Of a DNA stretch of 64,000 nt, positions 16,700-25,363 are shown one piece after another. The number at the start of each line of letters is the position of its first letter. Position 1 is the stretch's first letter. Source of the stretch: RHKX01 sp963745755 (GTDB lineage Bacteria; Actinomycetota; Thermoleophilia; Solirubrobacterales; 70-9). The stretch spans positions 1,488,001-1,552,000 of the forward strand of contig CAVUYP010000001.1 in assembly GCA_963745755.1 (NCBI GenBank), read 5' to 3'. The position numbers and the translations under genes are program-made. The notes below the pieces were generated by a model that searched no databases, was not told where the DNA came from, and saw only the letters and a list, made by a program, of their open reading frames with translations.

Positions 16700-17670
16700 G
16701 CGGCCCGCTCGCCGACCTGTCCGAGGTGGACCGGGCGCGACTGGTCAAGGCGCCGGCGCCGAGTCACGCCGAGCCGATGATGGCCGTGCTCACCGACCGC
16801 CGCTTCAGCGATCCGAGCTGGATCTTCGAGCGCAAGCTGGACGGGATCCGCTGCATCGCGATCCGCGACGGCGACCGGGTGCGGCTGCTCTCCCGCAACG
16901 ACCTGCCGCTCGACGACCGCTACCCGGAGATCGCCGAGGCCCTCGCCCGCGACCACTGCGAGCGCTTCGCCGTCGACGGCGAGATCGTCGCCTTCGACCG
17001 CGGCCAGACGAGCTTCTCGCGGCTGGCGCGGCGCAAGCAGCGTCCGGTGCCGGTCTTCTTCTACGTCTTCGACCTGCTCTGGCTCGACGGCTCCGACGTC
17101 AGGCGCCTGCCGCTGCGCAGCCGCAAGCGGCTGCTCCGCCACAGCCTCGAATTCGCCGATCCGATCCGGCTGACCCCGTACCGCAACGAGACCGGCGAGG
17201 AGCTGTTCGCCGAGGCCTGCCGGAAGGGCTGGGAGGGGCTGATCGCCAAGCGCGCCGCCTCGACCTACACGGAGCGACGCTCGCGCGACTGGCTGAAGTT
17301 CAAGTGCGGACAGGGTCAGGAGCTGGTCGTCGGCGGCTACACCGATCCCCACGGAGCGCGGAGCCGGTTCGGGGCGTTGCTGCTGGGCTACTACGAGGGC
17401 GGCGAGCTCCGCTACGCGGGCCGGGTCGGCACCGGCTTCGACGAGGCGACGCTTGAGTCCCTCGGCAAGCGGCTCGAGAACTTCAGCGTCCCGACCTGCC
17501 CGTTCGCCGATCCGCGCTCGGTCCACGTCAAGGGTGCCCATTGGGTCGAGCCGGTGCTCGTCGCCCAGGTCGGGTTCACCGAATGGACCCGCCACGGCCG
17601 GCTCCGGCACCCACGCTTTCTCGGGCTCCGCGACGACAAGTCCGCTTCGGAGGTGACCCGCGAGCGATGA
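16696..17670 (+). CDS. ligD (LIG): ATP-dependent DNA ligase (LigD ligase domain)
   Basis: A 324-residue ATP-dependent DNA ligase. The adenylated Lys is in FERKLDGIRCIA (KLDG, motif I). DGEIVAFDRG (motif III region), FFYVFDLLWLDG, EGLIAKR (motif IV) and WLKFKCGQGQELVVGGY (motif V) follow. An OB-fold domain with GRVGTGFDE occupies the last third. It seals nicks and double-strand breaks in the end-joining pathway. The TTG start at 16696 overlaps the upstream TGA; its stop overlaps the ATG of the polymerase gene (ATGA), so translation is coupled through the operon. No Ku gene is in this window. Confidence 0.93.
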   Translation: MSGPLADLSEVDRARLVKAPAPSHAEPMMAVLTDRRFSDPSWIFERKLDGIRCIAIRDGDRVRLLSRNDLPLDDRYPEIAEALARDHCERFAVDGEIVAFDRGQTSFSRLARRKQRPVPVFFYVFDLLWLDGSDVRRLPLRSRKRLLRHSLEFADPIRLTPYRNETGEELFAEACRKGWEGLIAKRAASTYTERRSRDWLKFKCGQGQELVVGGYTDPHGARSRFGALLLGYYEGGELRYAGRVGTGFDEATLESLGKRLENFSVPTCPFADPRSVHVKGAHWVEPVLVAQVGFTEWTRHGRLRHPRFLGLRDDKSASEVTRER

Positions 17671-18557
17671 GCGCATCGATCCGCTGCGGCCGCCGCACGA
17701 TCGCGATCAGCCACCCGGACAAGGTGATGTTCGCCGCGGCCGGGTTGACGAAGATCGACCTCGCCCGCCACTACGAGCGCGTCGGTGGGCTGATGGCGCC
17801 GCTCCTGCGGGATCGGCCGCTGACGTTCCAGGTGTTCCCGGACGGGATCGACGGCGACGGCTTCTACATGAAGTCGGTGCCGCGTCACTTTCCCGCTTGG
17901 ATCGCGCGGACGAAGGTCGCCAAGCGCGGCGGATCGCTGGTCCAGGTGGCGGGAGCCGACGCGGCCACGCTCGTCTACCTGGCCGGCCAGAACATGGTCA
18001 CGCCACACGCATGGCTGTCCCGCGCCGACCGCCCCCGCGAGCCCGACCGGCTGATCCTCGACTTCGATCCCTCTCCCGGGGCGGGCTTCGCCGCCGTTCG
18101 CGCGGCCGCCCGTTCCGCCGGCGAACGGCTCCGCGACGCCGGACTGGTGCCGTTCGCGATGGTCACCGGCTCGCGCGGAATCCACGTCGTCTGCCCGCTG
18201 CGGCGCGGTCACGATTTCGGCACCGTCCACGGATTCGCCCGCGCGCTCGCCGAGCTGATGGTCGCCGACGATCCCAAGCACCTGACCCTGGAGTGGCGCA
18301 AGGCCGATCGCGGCGCCCGCATCTACGTCGACGTCAATCGCATCAACTACGCCCAGCACGCGGTCGCCCCCTACGGCGTTCGCGCTCGGCCGACCGCGCC
18401 GGTGGCGATGCCGATCGCCTGGGACGAGCTGTCCGACCGCTGGCTCGCACCGGACCGCTGGACGGTCGGCAACTGCGGAGCGCGGATCGCCGACGCCGGC
18501 AATCCCTGGCAGGGAATCGGGCGGCGGGCGCGGGCGCTGCCGTCGCCGCCCGGCTGA
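17667..18557 (+). CDS. ligD (POL): LigD-type polymerase/primase domain protein
   Basis: A 296-residue archaeo-eukaryotic-primase-type polymerase domain as in LigD. ISHPDKVMFAAAGLTK is the typical opening. LILDFDPSPGAGF gives the catalytic Asp-x-Asp, TGSRGIHVVCPL the nucleotide-binding Ser/His, and RIYVDVNRINYAQH the third acidic position. It should fill gaps and add ribonucleotides at breaks during end joining. The ATG at 17667 overlaps the ligase stop by an ATGA junction. Together with the two upstream genes it reconstitutes the three activities of mycobacterial LigD on separate chains. Confidence 0.93.
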   Translation: MSASIRCGRRTIAISHPDKVMFAAAGLTKIDLARHYERVGGLMAPLLRDRPLTFQVFPDGIDGDGFYMKSVPRHFPAWIARTKVAKRGGSLVQVAGADAATLVYLAGQNMVTPHAWLSRADRPREPDRLILDFDPSPGAGFAAVRAAARSAGERLRDAGLVPFAMVTGSRGIHVVCPLRRGHDFGTVHGFARALAELMVADDPKHLTLEWRKADRGARIYVDVNRINYAQHAVAPYGVRARPTAPVAMPIAWDELSDRWLAPDRWTVGNCGARIADAGNPWQGIGRRARALPSPPG

Positions 18558-18572
18558 ACCGGCCGGCGCGAT

Positions 18573-19553
18573 TCAGCCCGGCGAGCTCGGCTCGCTGCCG
18601 AGCAGACGACCGAGGACGGCCGCCGCCTCGGCCCGGCCGGCCTCGAGCCCGGCCGAGACCCGCTCCTGGTCGCGATCGAGCCGGCCGATCGCCGGCGTCC
18701 CCAGGGGCGGACGGATCGAGGCGATCGCCGGGCTGGCGCCGTGATCGCCCTCGGTCGCGGCGAGCTCCTCGTCCGCGCGGATCAACCGGTCGGCGCGGCC
18801 CATGAATGCCTCGGCGACGTGGATGCTGTGGCGCGAGAGGTAGCGAGCGACGAGCCGCGCCGAGCGGCCGCTGCTGTTCGCCGACTCCTGCTCGCCGAGC
18901 CGCCGCGAGCGGAGCACGAGGACGTGAGTCGCACCCTGGCTCAGCGCCGTCCGGAACGGGACGGCCTCAGCCAGGCCGGCGTCGAAGTAGCGGCGCCCGG
19001 CGAGCTCGATCGGCCGCCCCGAGAGCAGCGGCAGCGCCGTCGACGCGCGCAACGCCAGCTTCAGCGTCTCGCGGTCGCCGATCAACGGCCCGAGGTCGGC
19101 GGCGGCGCCGGTCTCCGCATCGGTGGCGAGCGGATGGAAGCCAACCGGACCGGCGAGGATCTCCTCGAACGGCATCGGCGCGAGCCGCTCATAGACGACC
19201 TCGGTCAGGAACGAGCTGTCGACGATCGGCCGGCCGCGCAGCAGGTTGCGGAGGCCCGTCGAGGCGGTCCGCAACGCCGGATCGGTCCAGGTGCTGATCC
19301 CCGTGCCGGCGGCGCCGCTGAGCAGCCAGGCCGCGTTGAGCGCCCCGGCCGACGCCCCGTAGACGTCGTCGAAGGCGTTGACGATGCCGAGCTCGTCGAT
19401 CGCCAGCGCCATCCCGCCGGTGATCGCGCCGCGCATGCCCCCTCCCTCGATCGCCAGCGCCAGCCGCGCGTCGTCGCTGCGCCGGCCCGGTTCGCTGCCG
19501 GCGGCGACGCGGCGGCCGACCAGGGACAGGACCGGATGGTCGCTCTCCGGCAT
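18573..19553 (-). CDS. Patatin-like phospholipase
   Basis: A 326-residue patatin-fold acyl hydrolase. The oxyanion loop is IEGGGMRG (about 35-42), the nucleophile Ser is in YGASAGALN, and the dyad Asp is in YFDAGLAEAVP (DAG instead of the more usual DGG/DGA). It should hydrolyse acyl groups from lipids, probably in the cytoplasm, since no signal peptide is present. The C-terminal helices (about 250-326) are Glu/Arg-rich and may contact the membrane. It lies 18 bases from the stop of the FAD oxidoreductase gene on the same strand, so the two may be cotranscribed. Confidence 0.88.
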   Translation of the reverse strand: MPESDHPVLSLVGRRVAAGSEPGRRSDDARLALAIEGGGMRGAITGGMALAIDELGIVNAFDDVYGASAGALNAAWLLSGAAGTGISTWTDPALRTASTGLRNLLRGRPIVDSSFLTEVVYERLAPMPFEEILAGPVGFHPLATDAETGAAADLGPLIGDRETLKLALRASTALPLLSGRPIELAGRRYFDAGLAEAVPFRTALSQGATHVLVLRSRRLGEQESANSSGRSARLVARYLSRHSIHVAEAFMGRADRLIRADEELAATEGDHGASPAIASIRPPLGTPAIGRLDRDQERVSAGLEAGRAEAAAVLGRLLGSEPSSPG

Positions 19554-19571
19554 TGCACGTCCGGCCGGCGC

Positions 19572-20964
19572 CTAGGCGCCGGCGCGATTGGCGAGGATCC
19601 GGCCGTCGCCGTCGCGATCGGCCTTGATGCGCTCGAGCCGTTCGGCGACTGCCGCCGGATGACAGCCGCGCAGGTCGGGGATCTGCTCGGCGAACGAAGG
19701 CAGCGCGCACTCCGCCGTCCACGGCGCCATCCGCTCCTCGACCCGGCCGATCGTCGCCACGATCGCGGCGTCGACCTCGGGGCTGATCGCCGCCCCGACC
19801 CCGTAGAGCAGGTAGCCGGCGCCGGCGACGTCGCGGGCTCCGTGCGCCTCCGAGCCACGGTCGAGCGCGCCGCCGAGATGACGAAGCTCGAGGAAGATCA
19901 TCGGGAAGTCGGCATCGGGTCCGGCGAGTCCGACGTAGGCGTCGATCGCCGCTTCGTCGAGCTCGTCGAGCAGCAGCCCGGCGCCTCGTCCCGGCACCGG
20001 GTCCTCGGGATCGCCGGCCAGCTTCGCCAGCGCCGGCGCCGGAACCGTCGCGACCGTGTCCAGGTACGGCTCACCGAGCGCCCGCATCGGCGCCAGCAGC
20101 GCCTCGCCGACGGCCGCGTCGCCGGTGAAGACAGAGGTGACCATGACCAGAGCCCGCCCGCGCAGCGGATCGGGGATCTCCGGGAACGGCGGGAAGCGGA
20201 TCAGCTTGATCGTCGTGCTGAGCTCGTCGGGCAGGTCCGCCGTCCATTCGCGCCAGGCGCGGGCGACGTCTCCCGCCCGCTCGATCGGCCAGAACATCGA
20301 TCCCGCATACGCCTCGCGCAGCTCGACGAGCCCGAGCTCGAGGGAGGTGACGATCGCCGGCGTGCCGGCGCCGCCGCGCAGCGCCCAGAACAGGTCGGGG
20401 TCGGATTCGCCGTCGATGCGGCGGATCTCGCCTTCGGCGGTCACGACCTCGAGTGAACGAACGCTGTTGCAGGCGAAGCCGTGCGAGCGCCCGAGCCAGC
20501 CGAGCCCGCCGCTGAGCGTGTAGCCGGCGACGCCGACGGTCCCCGAGGACCCGTGCAGCGCGGCGAGGCCGTGCTCGCCGGCCGGGCCGACCACGTCATC
20601 CCATTTCGCCCCCGCCCCGACGGTGGCGGTGCGGGTCTCCCCGTCGACCGTCACGGCGGTCATCGCGCGACGTGCGCAGCAGGATCGCGTCGCCGAGGCC
20701 GGCGATCGTGGCGGCGCCGTGGCCGGTCCCCTGCGGGGCGACGCGGAGGCCATGGGCCCTCGCGAATCGCACCGTTGCGGCGACGTCATCGGCCGACTCG
20801 GCCATGACGACCAGAGCCGGCTCCTGTCGGGCGAGCAGGTTCCAGGCCTGCCGGGCGGCGTCCCAGGCCGAGTCGCCGCGAACGAGCGCGTCACCGTGCA
20901 GCTGCTCCCGCAGCGCCTCGAGATCTGCATCGGCGATCTCGGCCGTGGTCGTCTTCTCTGCCAT
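19572..20964 (-). pseudogene. FAD-linked oxidoreductase (BBE/VAO type) with a frameshift
   Basis: The gene starts at an ATG at 20964 (MAEKTTTAEIADADLEAL). It runs through the FAD-binding opening VAPQGTGHGAATIAGLGDA to LLRTSR, then must shift frame to continue as MTAVTVDGETRTATVGAGA. The rest is a normal FAD_binding_4 and berberine-bridge-like protein (HGSSGTVGVAGYTLSGGLGW, GWLGRSHGFACNSV), ending with IKADRDGDGRILANR at 19572. The shift lies in the CGCGCG run at 20664-20669 and equals one extra base. The span of 1393 bases is not a multiple of three, as expected. Either the gene is recently broken or the sequence has a single-base error; the rest shows no other damage. Confidence 0.85.
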
Positions 20965-21048
20965 CGCGGGCTCCTCTCGTCGCCGGGGGATCTACGGAAA
21001 CGGCGAAAGTCTATTCCCGCACCGGAGGCGATCCGATATACAGCCGCC

Positions 21049-21495
21049 ATGGCAGCACCGCCGATGTCGGTCAGCATCCGGATCGCCGTTCCGCCCGAGC
21101 AGGTCTTCGCGCGGATCACCGACCTCTCCCGGCACGAGGCGTTCACCGACCACATCCTCGTCGACTGGCGCGATGCCGGCCCCGACCACGTCAACGTGCG
21201 CGCGAAGCTGCCGGGCCCCGAGGACCGCGCCGACGTCGACGTGATCGAACGCGAACCGCCACGACGCCTCGTCGAGCGGCTCGTCGCCGCCAAGGGCAAG
21301 CGCCGGGCGACCAGCACCTGGATCCTCGAGCCGGACGGCGAAGGGGCGACGCTCGTCACCTTCGCGACCGTACAGGAGGCCACGCCCGTCCTCGAGCGGC
21401 CGCTCGGCCCGCTGCTGCGGCGCTGGATCAGGCGCGGCAACGAACGCGCGCTGGAGCGCCTCCGCGATCAGGCCGAGGGCCGGGCCGGCGACTGA
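21049..21495 (+). CDS. SRPBCC/START-like domain protein
   Basis: A 148-residue single-domain SRPBCC protein (polyketide cyclase/dehydrase-like). It shows the typical order SIRIAVPPEQVFARITDLSR, REPPRRLVERLV and the C-terminal helix PLLRRWIRRGNERALERL, which closes a hydrophobic cavity. It should bind a small lipophilic ligand. No catalytic residue can be named. The start is uncertain: ATG at 21049 or 21064, since GGAGG at 21024-21028 is too far upstream for either. It is divergent from the FAD oxidoreductase gene. Confidence 0.8.
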   Translation: MAAPPMSVSIRIAVPPEQVFARITDLSRHEAFTDHILVDWRDAGPDHVNVRAKLPGPEDRADVDVIEREPPRRLVERLVAAKGKRRATSTWILEPDGEGATLVTFATVQEATPVLERPLGPLLRRWIRRGNERALERLRDQAEGRAGD

Positions 21496-21540
21496 GCCGC
21501 GGCCGGCCGCCAGCGGTCCCGGCGGGGCGACGCCATCGCG

Positions 21541-21960
21541 TCACTCCCCGTTCAGCGTCAGCACGAGCCGCCGCGGGCCGCCGCGATCGCGGTGCTCGCA
21601 GAGGTAGATGCCCTGCCAGGTTCCGAGCCGCAGCGAGCCGGCGGCGACGGGCAGCGTCAGCGACGGCCCGATCAGCACCGCCTTGACGTGGGCCGGCATG
21701 TCGTCGGGGCCCTCGAGCGTGTGGCGCCAATAGGGAGCGTCCTCGCGGACGGCCTCGTTGAACCAGCTCTCGAGGTCGGCGCGGACGTCGGCGCTGGCGT
21801 TCTCGTTCAGTGCCAGCGACGCCGACGTGTGCAGGATGTGGAGATGGAGGAGACCGATGCCGACCCGCTCCAGCTCGCCGAGCCCGCAGACGACCTCGTC
21901 GGTGATCAGGTGAAACCCGCGCGGCCGCGGCCGCAACTCGATCTCCTCCTGCGCCCACAT
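21541..21960 (-). CDS. YjbQ/UPF0047 family protein
   Basis: A 139-residue YjbQ-family protein. LHILHTSASLALNENA carries the conserved His-Thr-Ser-Ala, PYWRHTLEGPDDMPAH the second His group, and HVKAVLIGPSLTLPV plus GTWQGIYLCEHRD the C-terminal signature. The family is widespread; thiamine-phosphate-synthase-like activity has been described for members, but its in vivo role is unsettled. The length is normal. It is followed after 14 bases, in the reading direction from tatA, by shared transcription, so tatA and this gene probably form one operon. Confidence 0.93.
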   Translation of the reverse strand: MWAQEEIELRPRPRGFHLITDEVVCGLGELERVGIGLLHLHILHTSASLALNENASADVRADLESWFNEAVREDAPYWRHTLEGPDDMPAHVKAVLIGPSLTLPVAAGSLRLGTWQGIYLCEHRDRGGPRRLVLTLNGE

Positions 21961-21974
21961 GCTCAGCGCGGGGG

Positions 21975-22319
21975 TCAGTCCCCGGAGGGGCGTTCCGCGG
22001 CCTGCGAATCAGATTTCTGCGAATCGGGCTCCGACGCTTCGGACTTCGGCGAATCGGCACCGCCGGTTCCCTTGACCGCGTCGCGCACGTCTCGGGCTTC
22101 GCGGAAGCCCTTGCCGACCGACTCGCCGATCTTCGAGGTATCGACCCCCTCGGCCTTCTCACGGACCTGCCCGGCGAGCTGCTTGGCCTTCTCGCCGCCC
22201 TTGCGGGCGCCGGTCCCGGCCGAACGGCCGAACTGCGGCAGCCGCTTGTAGCCGCCGAACAGGATCAGCAGGATCAGGACCAGGATGAGGATCTCGAGCG
22301 GTCCGATCACGGCCTGCAC
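21975..22319 (-). CDS. tatA: Twin-arginine translocase subunit TatA
   Basis: A TatA-family protein of about 114 residues. A single N-terminal transmembrane helix (IGPLEILILVLILLILFGG) and the hinge FGGYKRLPQFGR match TatA. An amphipathic helix and a polar, Ser/Asp-rich tail follow. It would form the protein-conducting part of the Tat system for folded, often cofactor-bearing proteins; TatC is not in this window. Start: the GTG at 22319 gives the usual 4-5 residues before IGPLE; the frame stays open to 22367 but that adds a proline-rich stretch not seen in the family. Confidence 0.88.
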   Translation of the reverse strand: MQAVIGPLEILILVLILLILFGGYKRLPQFGRSAGTGARKGGEKAKQLAGQVREKAEGVDTSKIGESVGKGFREARDVRDAVKGTGGADSPKSEASEPDSQKSDSQAAERPSGD

Positions 22320-22408
22320 CGGCGGCGGTTCATCGACCGAGCCTACCGCGCCCCCGCCCCAGAGCACCGAGGTCGAGGAAAGTGGTGACTATTCCCGGTT
22401 TCCTCGAC

Positions 22409-22511
22409 CTCGGCGGCGAGCTCGGCGCGATCTCGGTGTGACCTCGGCGTGATCTCGGCGGGGAGCTCGGCGTGATCTCGGCGGGGACTCGGCGGGACTT
22501 CTCGGCGGGGA
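22409..22511. repeat. Degenerate 11-bp tandem repeat
   Basis: About nine head-to-tail copies of a unit close to CTCGGCGKGAT, 10-12 bases each, fill the divergent gap between tatA and the dihydrofolate-reductase-like gene. Copies differ by one or two bases and occasional single-base indels. Confidence 0.75.
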
Positions 22512-22545
22512 CGGGGCGGCGGCACGGGGCGCTAGGGTCCGGGCC

Positions 22546-23187
22546 TTGGGGGACGTCACCTGCCAGATCTCGATCTCGCTCGACGGCTTCGTCGCCGGTC
22601 CCGGCCAGAGCCTCGACGATCCGCTCGGCAAGGGTGGAATGCGCCTCCACGAATGGGTCTTCGCTACCGACTCGTGGCGGCGTCAGCACGGGCGCGAGGG
22701 TGGCGAGCACAACCCCGACGCCGAGGTCGTCGAGAAGCTCACCGTCAACGTCGGCGCCTACGTGATGGGCCGGAAGATGTTCGGCGGCGGCAGCGGCCCC
22801 TGGGACACCTCGTGGACAGGCTGGTGGGGCGAGGACCCGCCGTTCCACGTCCCGGTCTTCGTCCTCACGCACCACGAGCGCGAGCCGCTCGCGATGGACG
22901 GCAACACGACGTTCGAGTTCGTAACCGCCGGCGTCGAGCCGGCGCTGACGCTGGCGGCCGAGGCCGCCGACGGCAAGGACGTGGCGATCGCCGGCGGCGC
23001 CTCGGTCGTGCGCCAATGTCTCACCGCCGGGCTGCTCGACGAGCTCCACCTGCACATCGTCCCGGTCCTGCTCGGATCGGGCGAGCGGATCTTCACCGAC
23101 GTCGGCGACCCGCTGCTCGAGCCGACCGAGGTCGTCGCCTCGCCGGCGGTCACCCACGTCCGCTACCGGGTCGGCGGACGGCGGTGA
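22546..23187 (+). CDS. Dihydrofolate reductase-family protein (RibD C-terminal fold)
   Basis: A 213-residue protein of the DHFR/RibD-C superfamily. ISISLDGFVAGPGQSLDDP is the usual first strand and loop, YVMGRKMFGGG the NADP-binding turn, and VAIAGGASVVRQCLTAGLLD plus IVPVLLGSGERIF the C-terminal Rossmann-like half. It is expected to bind NADPH; most such proteins have no proven substrate. It is one of three paralogs in this window (also 25364 and 41486). The TTG start at 22546 is the only one that keeps the first strand. Its stop overlaps the GTG of the next small gene. Confidence 0.85.
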   Translation: MGDVTCQISISLDGFVAGPGQSLDDPLGKGGMRLHEWVFATDSWRRQHGREGGEHNPDAEVVEKLTVNVGAYVMGRKMFGGGSGPWDTSWTGWWGEDPPFHVPVFVLTHHEREPLAMDGNTTFEFVTAGVEPALTLAAEAADGKDVAIAGGASVVRQCLTAGLLDELHLHIVPVLLGSGERIFTDVGDPLLEPTEVVASPAVTHVRYRVGGRR

Positions 23188-23480
23188 GCGGCGCCGGCCC
23201 GGCGGGCGAGGGGAACGAGCAGGTCGGACCGTCGCCGGCGCCCGGCGGCGGCCGGCCCGCAACCGCGACCAGGCTCGGGCGAGTCGGCGTGACCGTGATC
23301 GTCGTCGTCGGGATCCTCTATCTCGCCGGCTTCCTCGCCTGGTCCGTCTTCGGCCCCGACGTCGAGGTCAGGATCCGCCAGAGCCATCCTGGTCGCGAGC
23401 ACCGCGATCAGCCGACCGGCCCCGGTCGGCTGACCGTCGCGCCGCTGCCCGGCATCGACCGCGCCGGTCTGCGCTCGTGA
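23184..23480 (+). CDS. Small single-pass membrane protein
   Basis: A 98-residue frame whose GTG overlaps the upstream TGA (GTGA). It has a Gly/Pro-rich N-terminus, one clear transmembrane helix (VGVTVIVVVGILYLAGFLAW, about 35-54) and a polar, basic tail. No family is recognised. Translational coupling to the DHFR-like gene supports it being real, but composition alone cannot exclude chance. Confidence 0.5.
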   Translation: MSGAGPAGEGNEQVGPSPAPGGGRPATATRLGRVGVTVIVVVGILYLAGFLAWSVFGPDVEVRIRQSHPGREHRDQPTGPGRLTVAPLPGIDRAGLRS

Positions 23481-23487
23481 GCGAGCG

Positions 23488-23690
23488 GGAGGCGGCGAGC
23501 AAGCCGAGCTGCTGATCCTCGGCGCCGGCCGCATCCTCCGCGACGTCCACTTCGCGGGCAGGCTCCAGGCCACCTACCCGAACGGGCGCGGGTGCCCCGG
23601 GAGGTGTCTGTCGCTGATCGCGATCTACGACGTCGGCGCCGATCGCTTCGTCACCGAGCGGCAGCGCCTGCGCACCGCCGGCCTCGGCTA
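23488..23690 (+). other. Open fragment of unknown origin
   Basis: This frame reads AELLILGAGRILRDVHFAG and ends LSLIAIYDVGADRFVTERQR before a stop at 23689. The last part vaguely resembles the end of SnoaL/NTF2-like ester cyclases (a strand followed by DGRI-x-ER). No start codon with a ribosome site is visible. It sits directly before a clear gene relic, so it is most likely also debris. Confidence 0.3.
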
Positions 23691-23816
23691 GGGAACCTGA
23701 CGCTCGTCAACCGTGAGCACACCTACGCCCACAACGATCCGAACTCGGCGGCACCGAACGTCAACCGCTTCCTCGACAAGCTGGTCCCGTTCCTGCGCGG
23801 GATCAGGCAGCGCTGA
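23691..23816 (+). pseudogene. C-terminal relic of a secreted alpha/beta hydrolase
   Basis: The last 41 codons before a stop read HTYAHNDPNSAAPNVNRFLD and LDKLVPFLRGIRQR. They align with the end of the intact secreted hydrolase at 42615-44036 (KTYSHIDPISAAPPKNAFLK, VVPFLRKKIK). The His in the SHID/AHND motif is the likely catalytic His of that family. Nothing upstream in any frame continues the homology, so only the 3' end of a paralog remains. Confidence 0.65.
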
Positions 23817-23831
23817 GCGCGGCGGCCGCGC

Positions 23832-25283
23832 TCAGCTGTCGAAGCCGAGCCCGAGCCGCTCGAGGAGACGAAGCCAGAGGCCAAGCCGGCCGCCGTTGCG
23901 GTCGGCCGCGGCGAGGCGCCGGCGGGTGAACTGAACGACCGCCCAGCGCAGCGGCTCGGGCGGGAACGGCACCGGCCTGCTCTGCACGTAGCCGAGCCCG
24001 GTCGCCTCGGTGCGGCGGCCGTCGAGCAGGTCGAGAGCGACCTCGGCACCGAACCGCGAGGCGCAGACACCGAGCCCCGTGTAGCCGCCGACGAAGGCCG
24101 CGCGTCCGCGATGGCTGAGGTCGAAGAAGCACGAGAAGCGGCTGCAGGTGTCGATCGCCCCGCCCCACTTGTGGCTGAAGCGGATCCCGCTGAGCTGCGG
24201 GAAGGTCGCGAAGAAGTGCTGGGAGAGCGCCGCGAAGGTCTCCTCGTCGACGTCGAGCCGGGACTCGACCGGACCGCCGTAGCGGTAGACGGCCTCGAAG
24301 CCGCCCCAGAGGATGCGGTCGTCGTCGGTCAGCCGGTAGTAGTGGAACTGGTTTCCGGTGTCGCTGATCCCCTGGCGGTTGCGCCAGCCGATCGCCTCGA
24401 GCTGGGCCGCCGACAGCGGCTCGCTGACCAGCACGTAGTCGTAGACGGGAACGATGTAGCGCCGCAGCGCCCGACGCAGCGGCGGGAACGCATTCGTGGC
24501 GAGCAGCACCCGCTCGGCGCCCACCTCCGCCCCACCCGCCGTCCGCAGCCGCAGTCCGCCGCCGGCCTCGGCGAGCGACTCGACCCGCGATCGCTCGTGG
24601 ATCGCGACGCCGAGCCGGGCCGCGGCGGCGGCGAGGCCGTCGGCGAGCTTGGCGGGATCGACCAGGGCCGCGCCGGTCCGGTCCCAGACCGCTCCGCGGT
24701 AGGTCGGCGAGTCGATCTCGGCGCGGATCGCCTCGGCGCCGAGCAACTCGGCGTCGTGGCCGTAGGCGGTGAGCAGCTCCAGCTCCTCGGCGAGCGGGCC
24801 GACCTGGTGGGGCTCGACGGCAACCGCGATCTCGCCGGTCGCCTCGAAGTCGCAGTCGATCCCGAGGCGCTCGATATCGGCCCGCATCCCCGCGAAGTTC
24901 TCGATCCCGAGCCGCTCCAGGGTGCGCAGCTCGTCGGGGAAGTGGCTGACCCCGTTGCCGATCCCGTGCGTGATCGACGAGGAGACGAAGCCGCCGTTGC
25001 GCCCCGATGCCCCGTTGCCGATCGAGTCGCCCTCGACGAGGACGACGCCGCGATCCGGATCCCGCGTCTTCGCGTGCACTGCGGCCCAGAGCCCGGTGAA
25101 GCCGCCGCCGACGATGCAGAGGTCGGCCTCGACGCTGCCAGCAAGCGACGGATAGCTCGGCGCACCCGGACGGCGATCGAGCCAGAAGGAGCGCGGCACG
25201 GCGTCGCGATAGGCGGCTCGCTCCTCGGCGGTAGGGTCGGTCTCGGGCCAGGCGGTCGGCCCGGGCTTGGCGGCGGCGGACAA
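23832..25283 (-). CDS. FAD-dependent oxidoreductase, DadA/PuuB type
   Basis: A 483-residue flavoprotein of the D-amino-acid/glycine oxidase family. The dinucleotide fold LCIVGGGFTGLWAAVH begins at residue 55. The motif GNGASGRNGGFV is typical of gamma-glutamylputrescine oxidase-like enzymes, and DRILWGGFE plus HKWGGAIDTCSRF and GGYTGLGVCASRF mark the C-terminal FAD region. It should oxidise an amine or amino acid with release of hydrogen peroxide or transfer to another acceptor. The exact substrate is unknown. The TTG start at 25283 gives a 50-residue lead before the Rossmann fold, normal for this subgroup. It stands alone on its strand. Confidence 0.88.
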   Translation of the reverse strand: MSAAAKPGPTAWPETDPTAEERAAYRDAVPRSFWLDRRPGAPSYPSLAGSVEADLCIVGGGFTGLWAAVHAKTRDPDRGVVLVEGDSIGNGASGRNGGFVSSSITHGIGNGVSHFPDELRTLERLGIENFAGMRADIERLGIDCDFEATGEIAVAVEPHQVGPLAEELELLTAYGHDAELLGAEAIRAEIDSPTYRGAVWDRTGAALVDPAKLADGLAAAAARLGVAIHERSRVESLAEAGGGLRLRTAGGAEVGAERVLLATNAFPPLRRALRRYIVPVYDYVLVSEPLSAAQLEAIGWRNRQGISDTGNQFHYYRLTDDDRILWGGFEAVYRYGGPVESRLDVDEETFAALSQHFFATFPQLSGIRFSHKWGGAIDTCSRFSCFFDLSHRGRAAFVGGYTGLGVCASRFGAEVALDLLDGRRTEATGLGYVQSRPVPFPPEPLRWAVVQFTRRRLAAADRNGGRLGLWLRLLERLGLGFDS

Positions 25284-25363
25284 GAGGGCGAGATCGTATC
25301 CGGGCGATGAGTTCCGGCTCCGCCCCCGGTCACAACCGTGAACGCAATCGAAAGGAGCAGACG

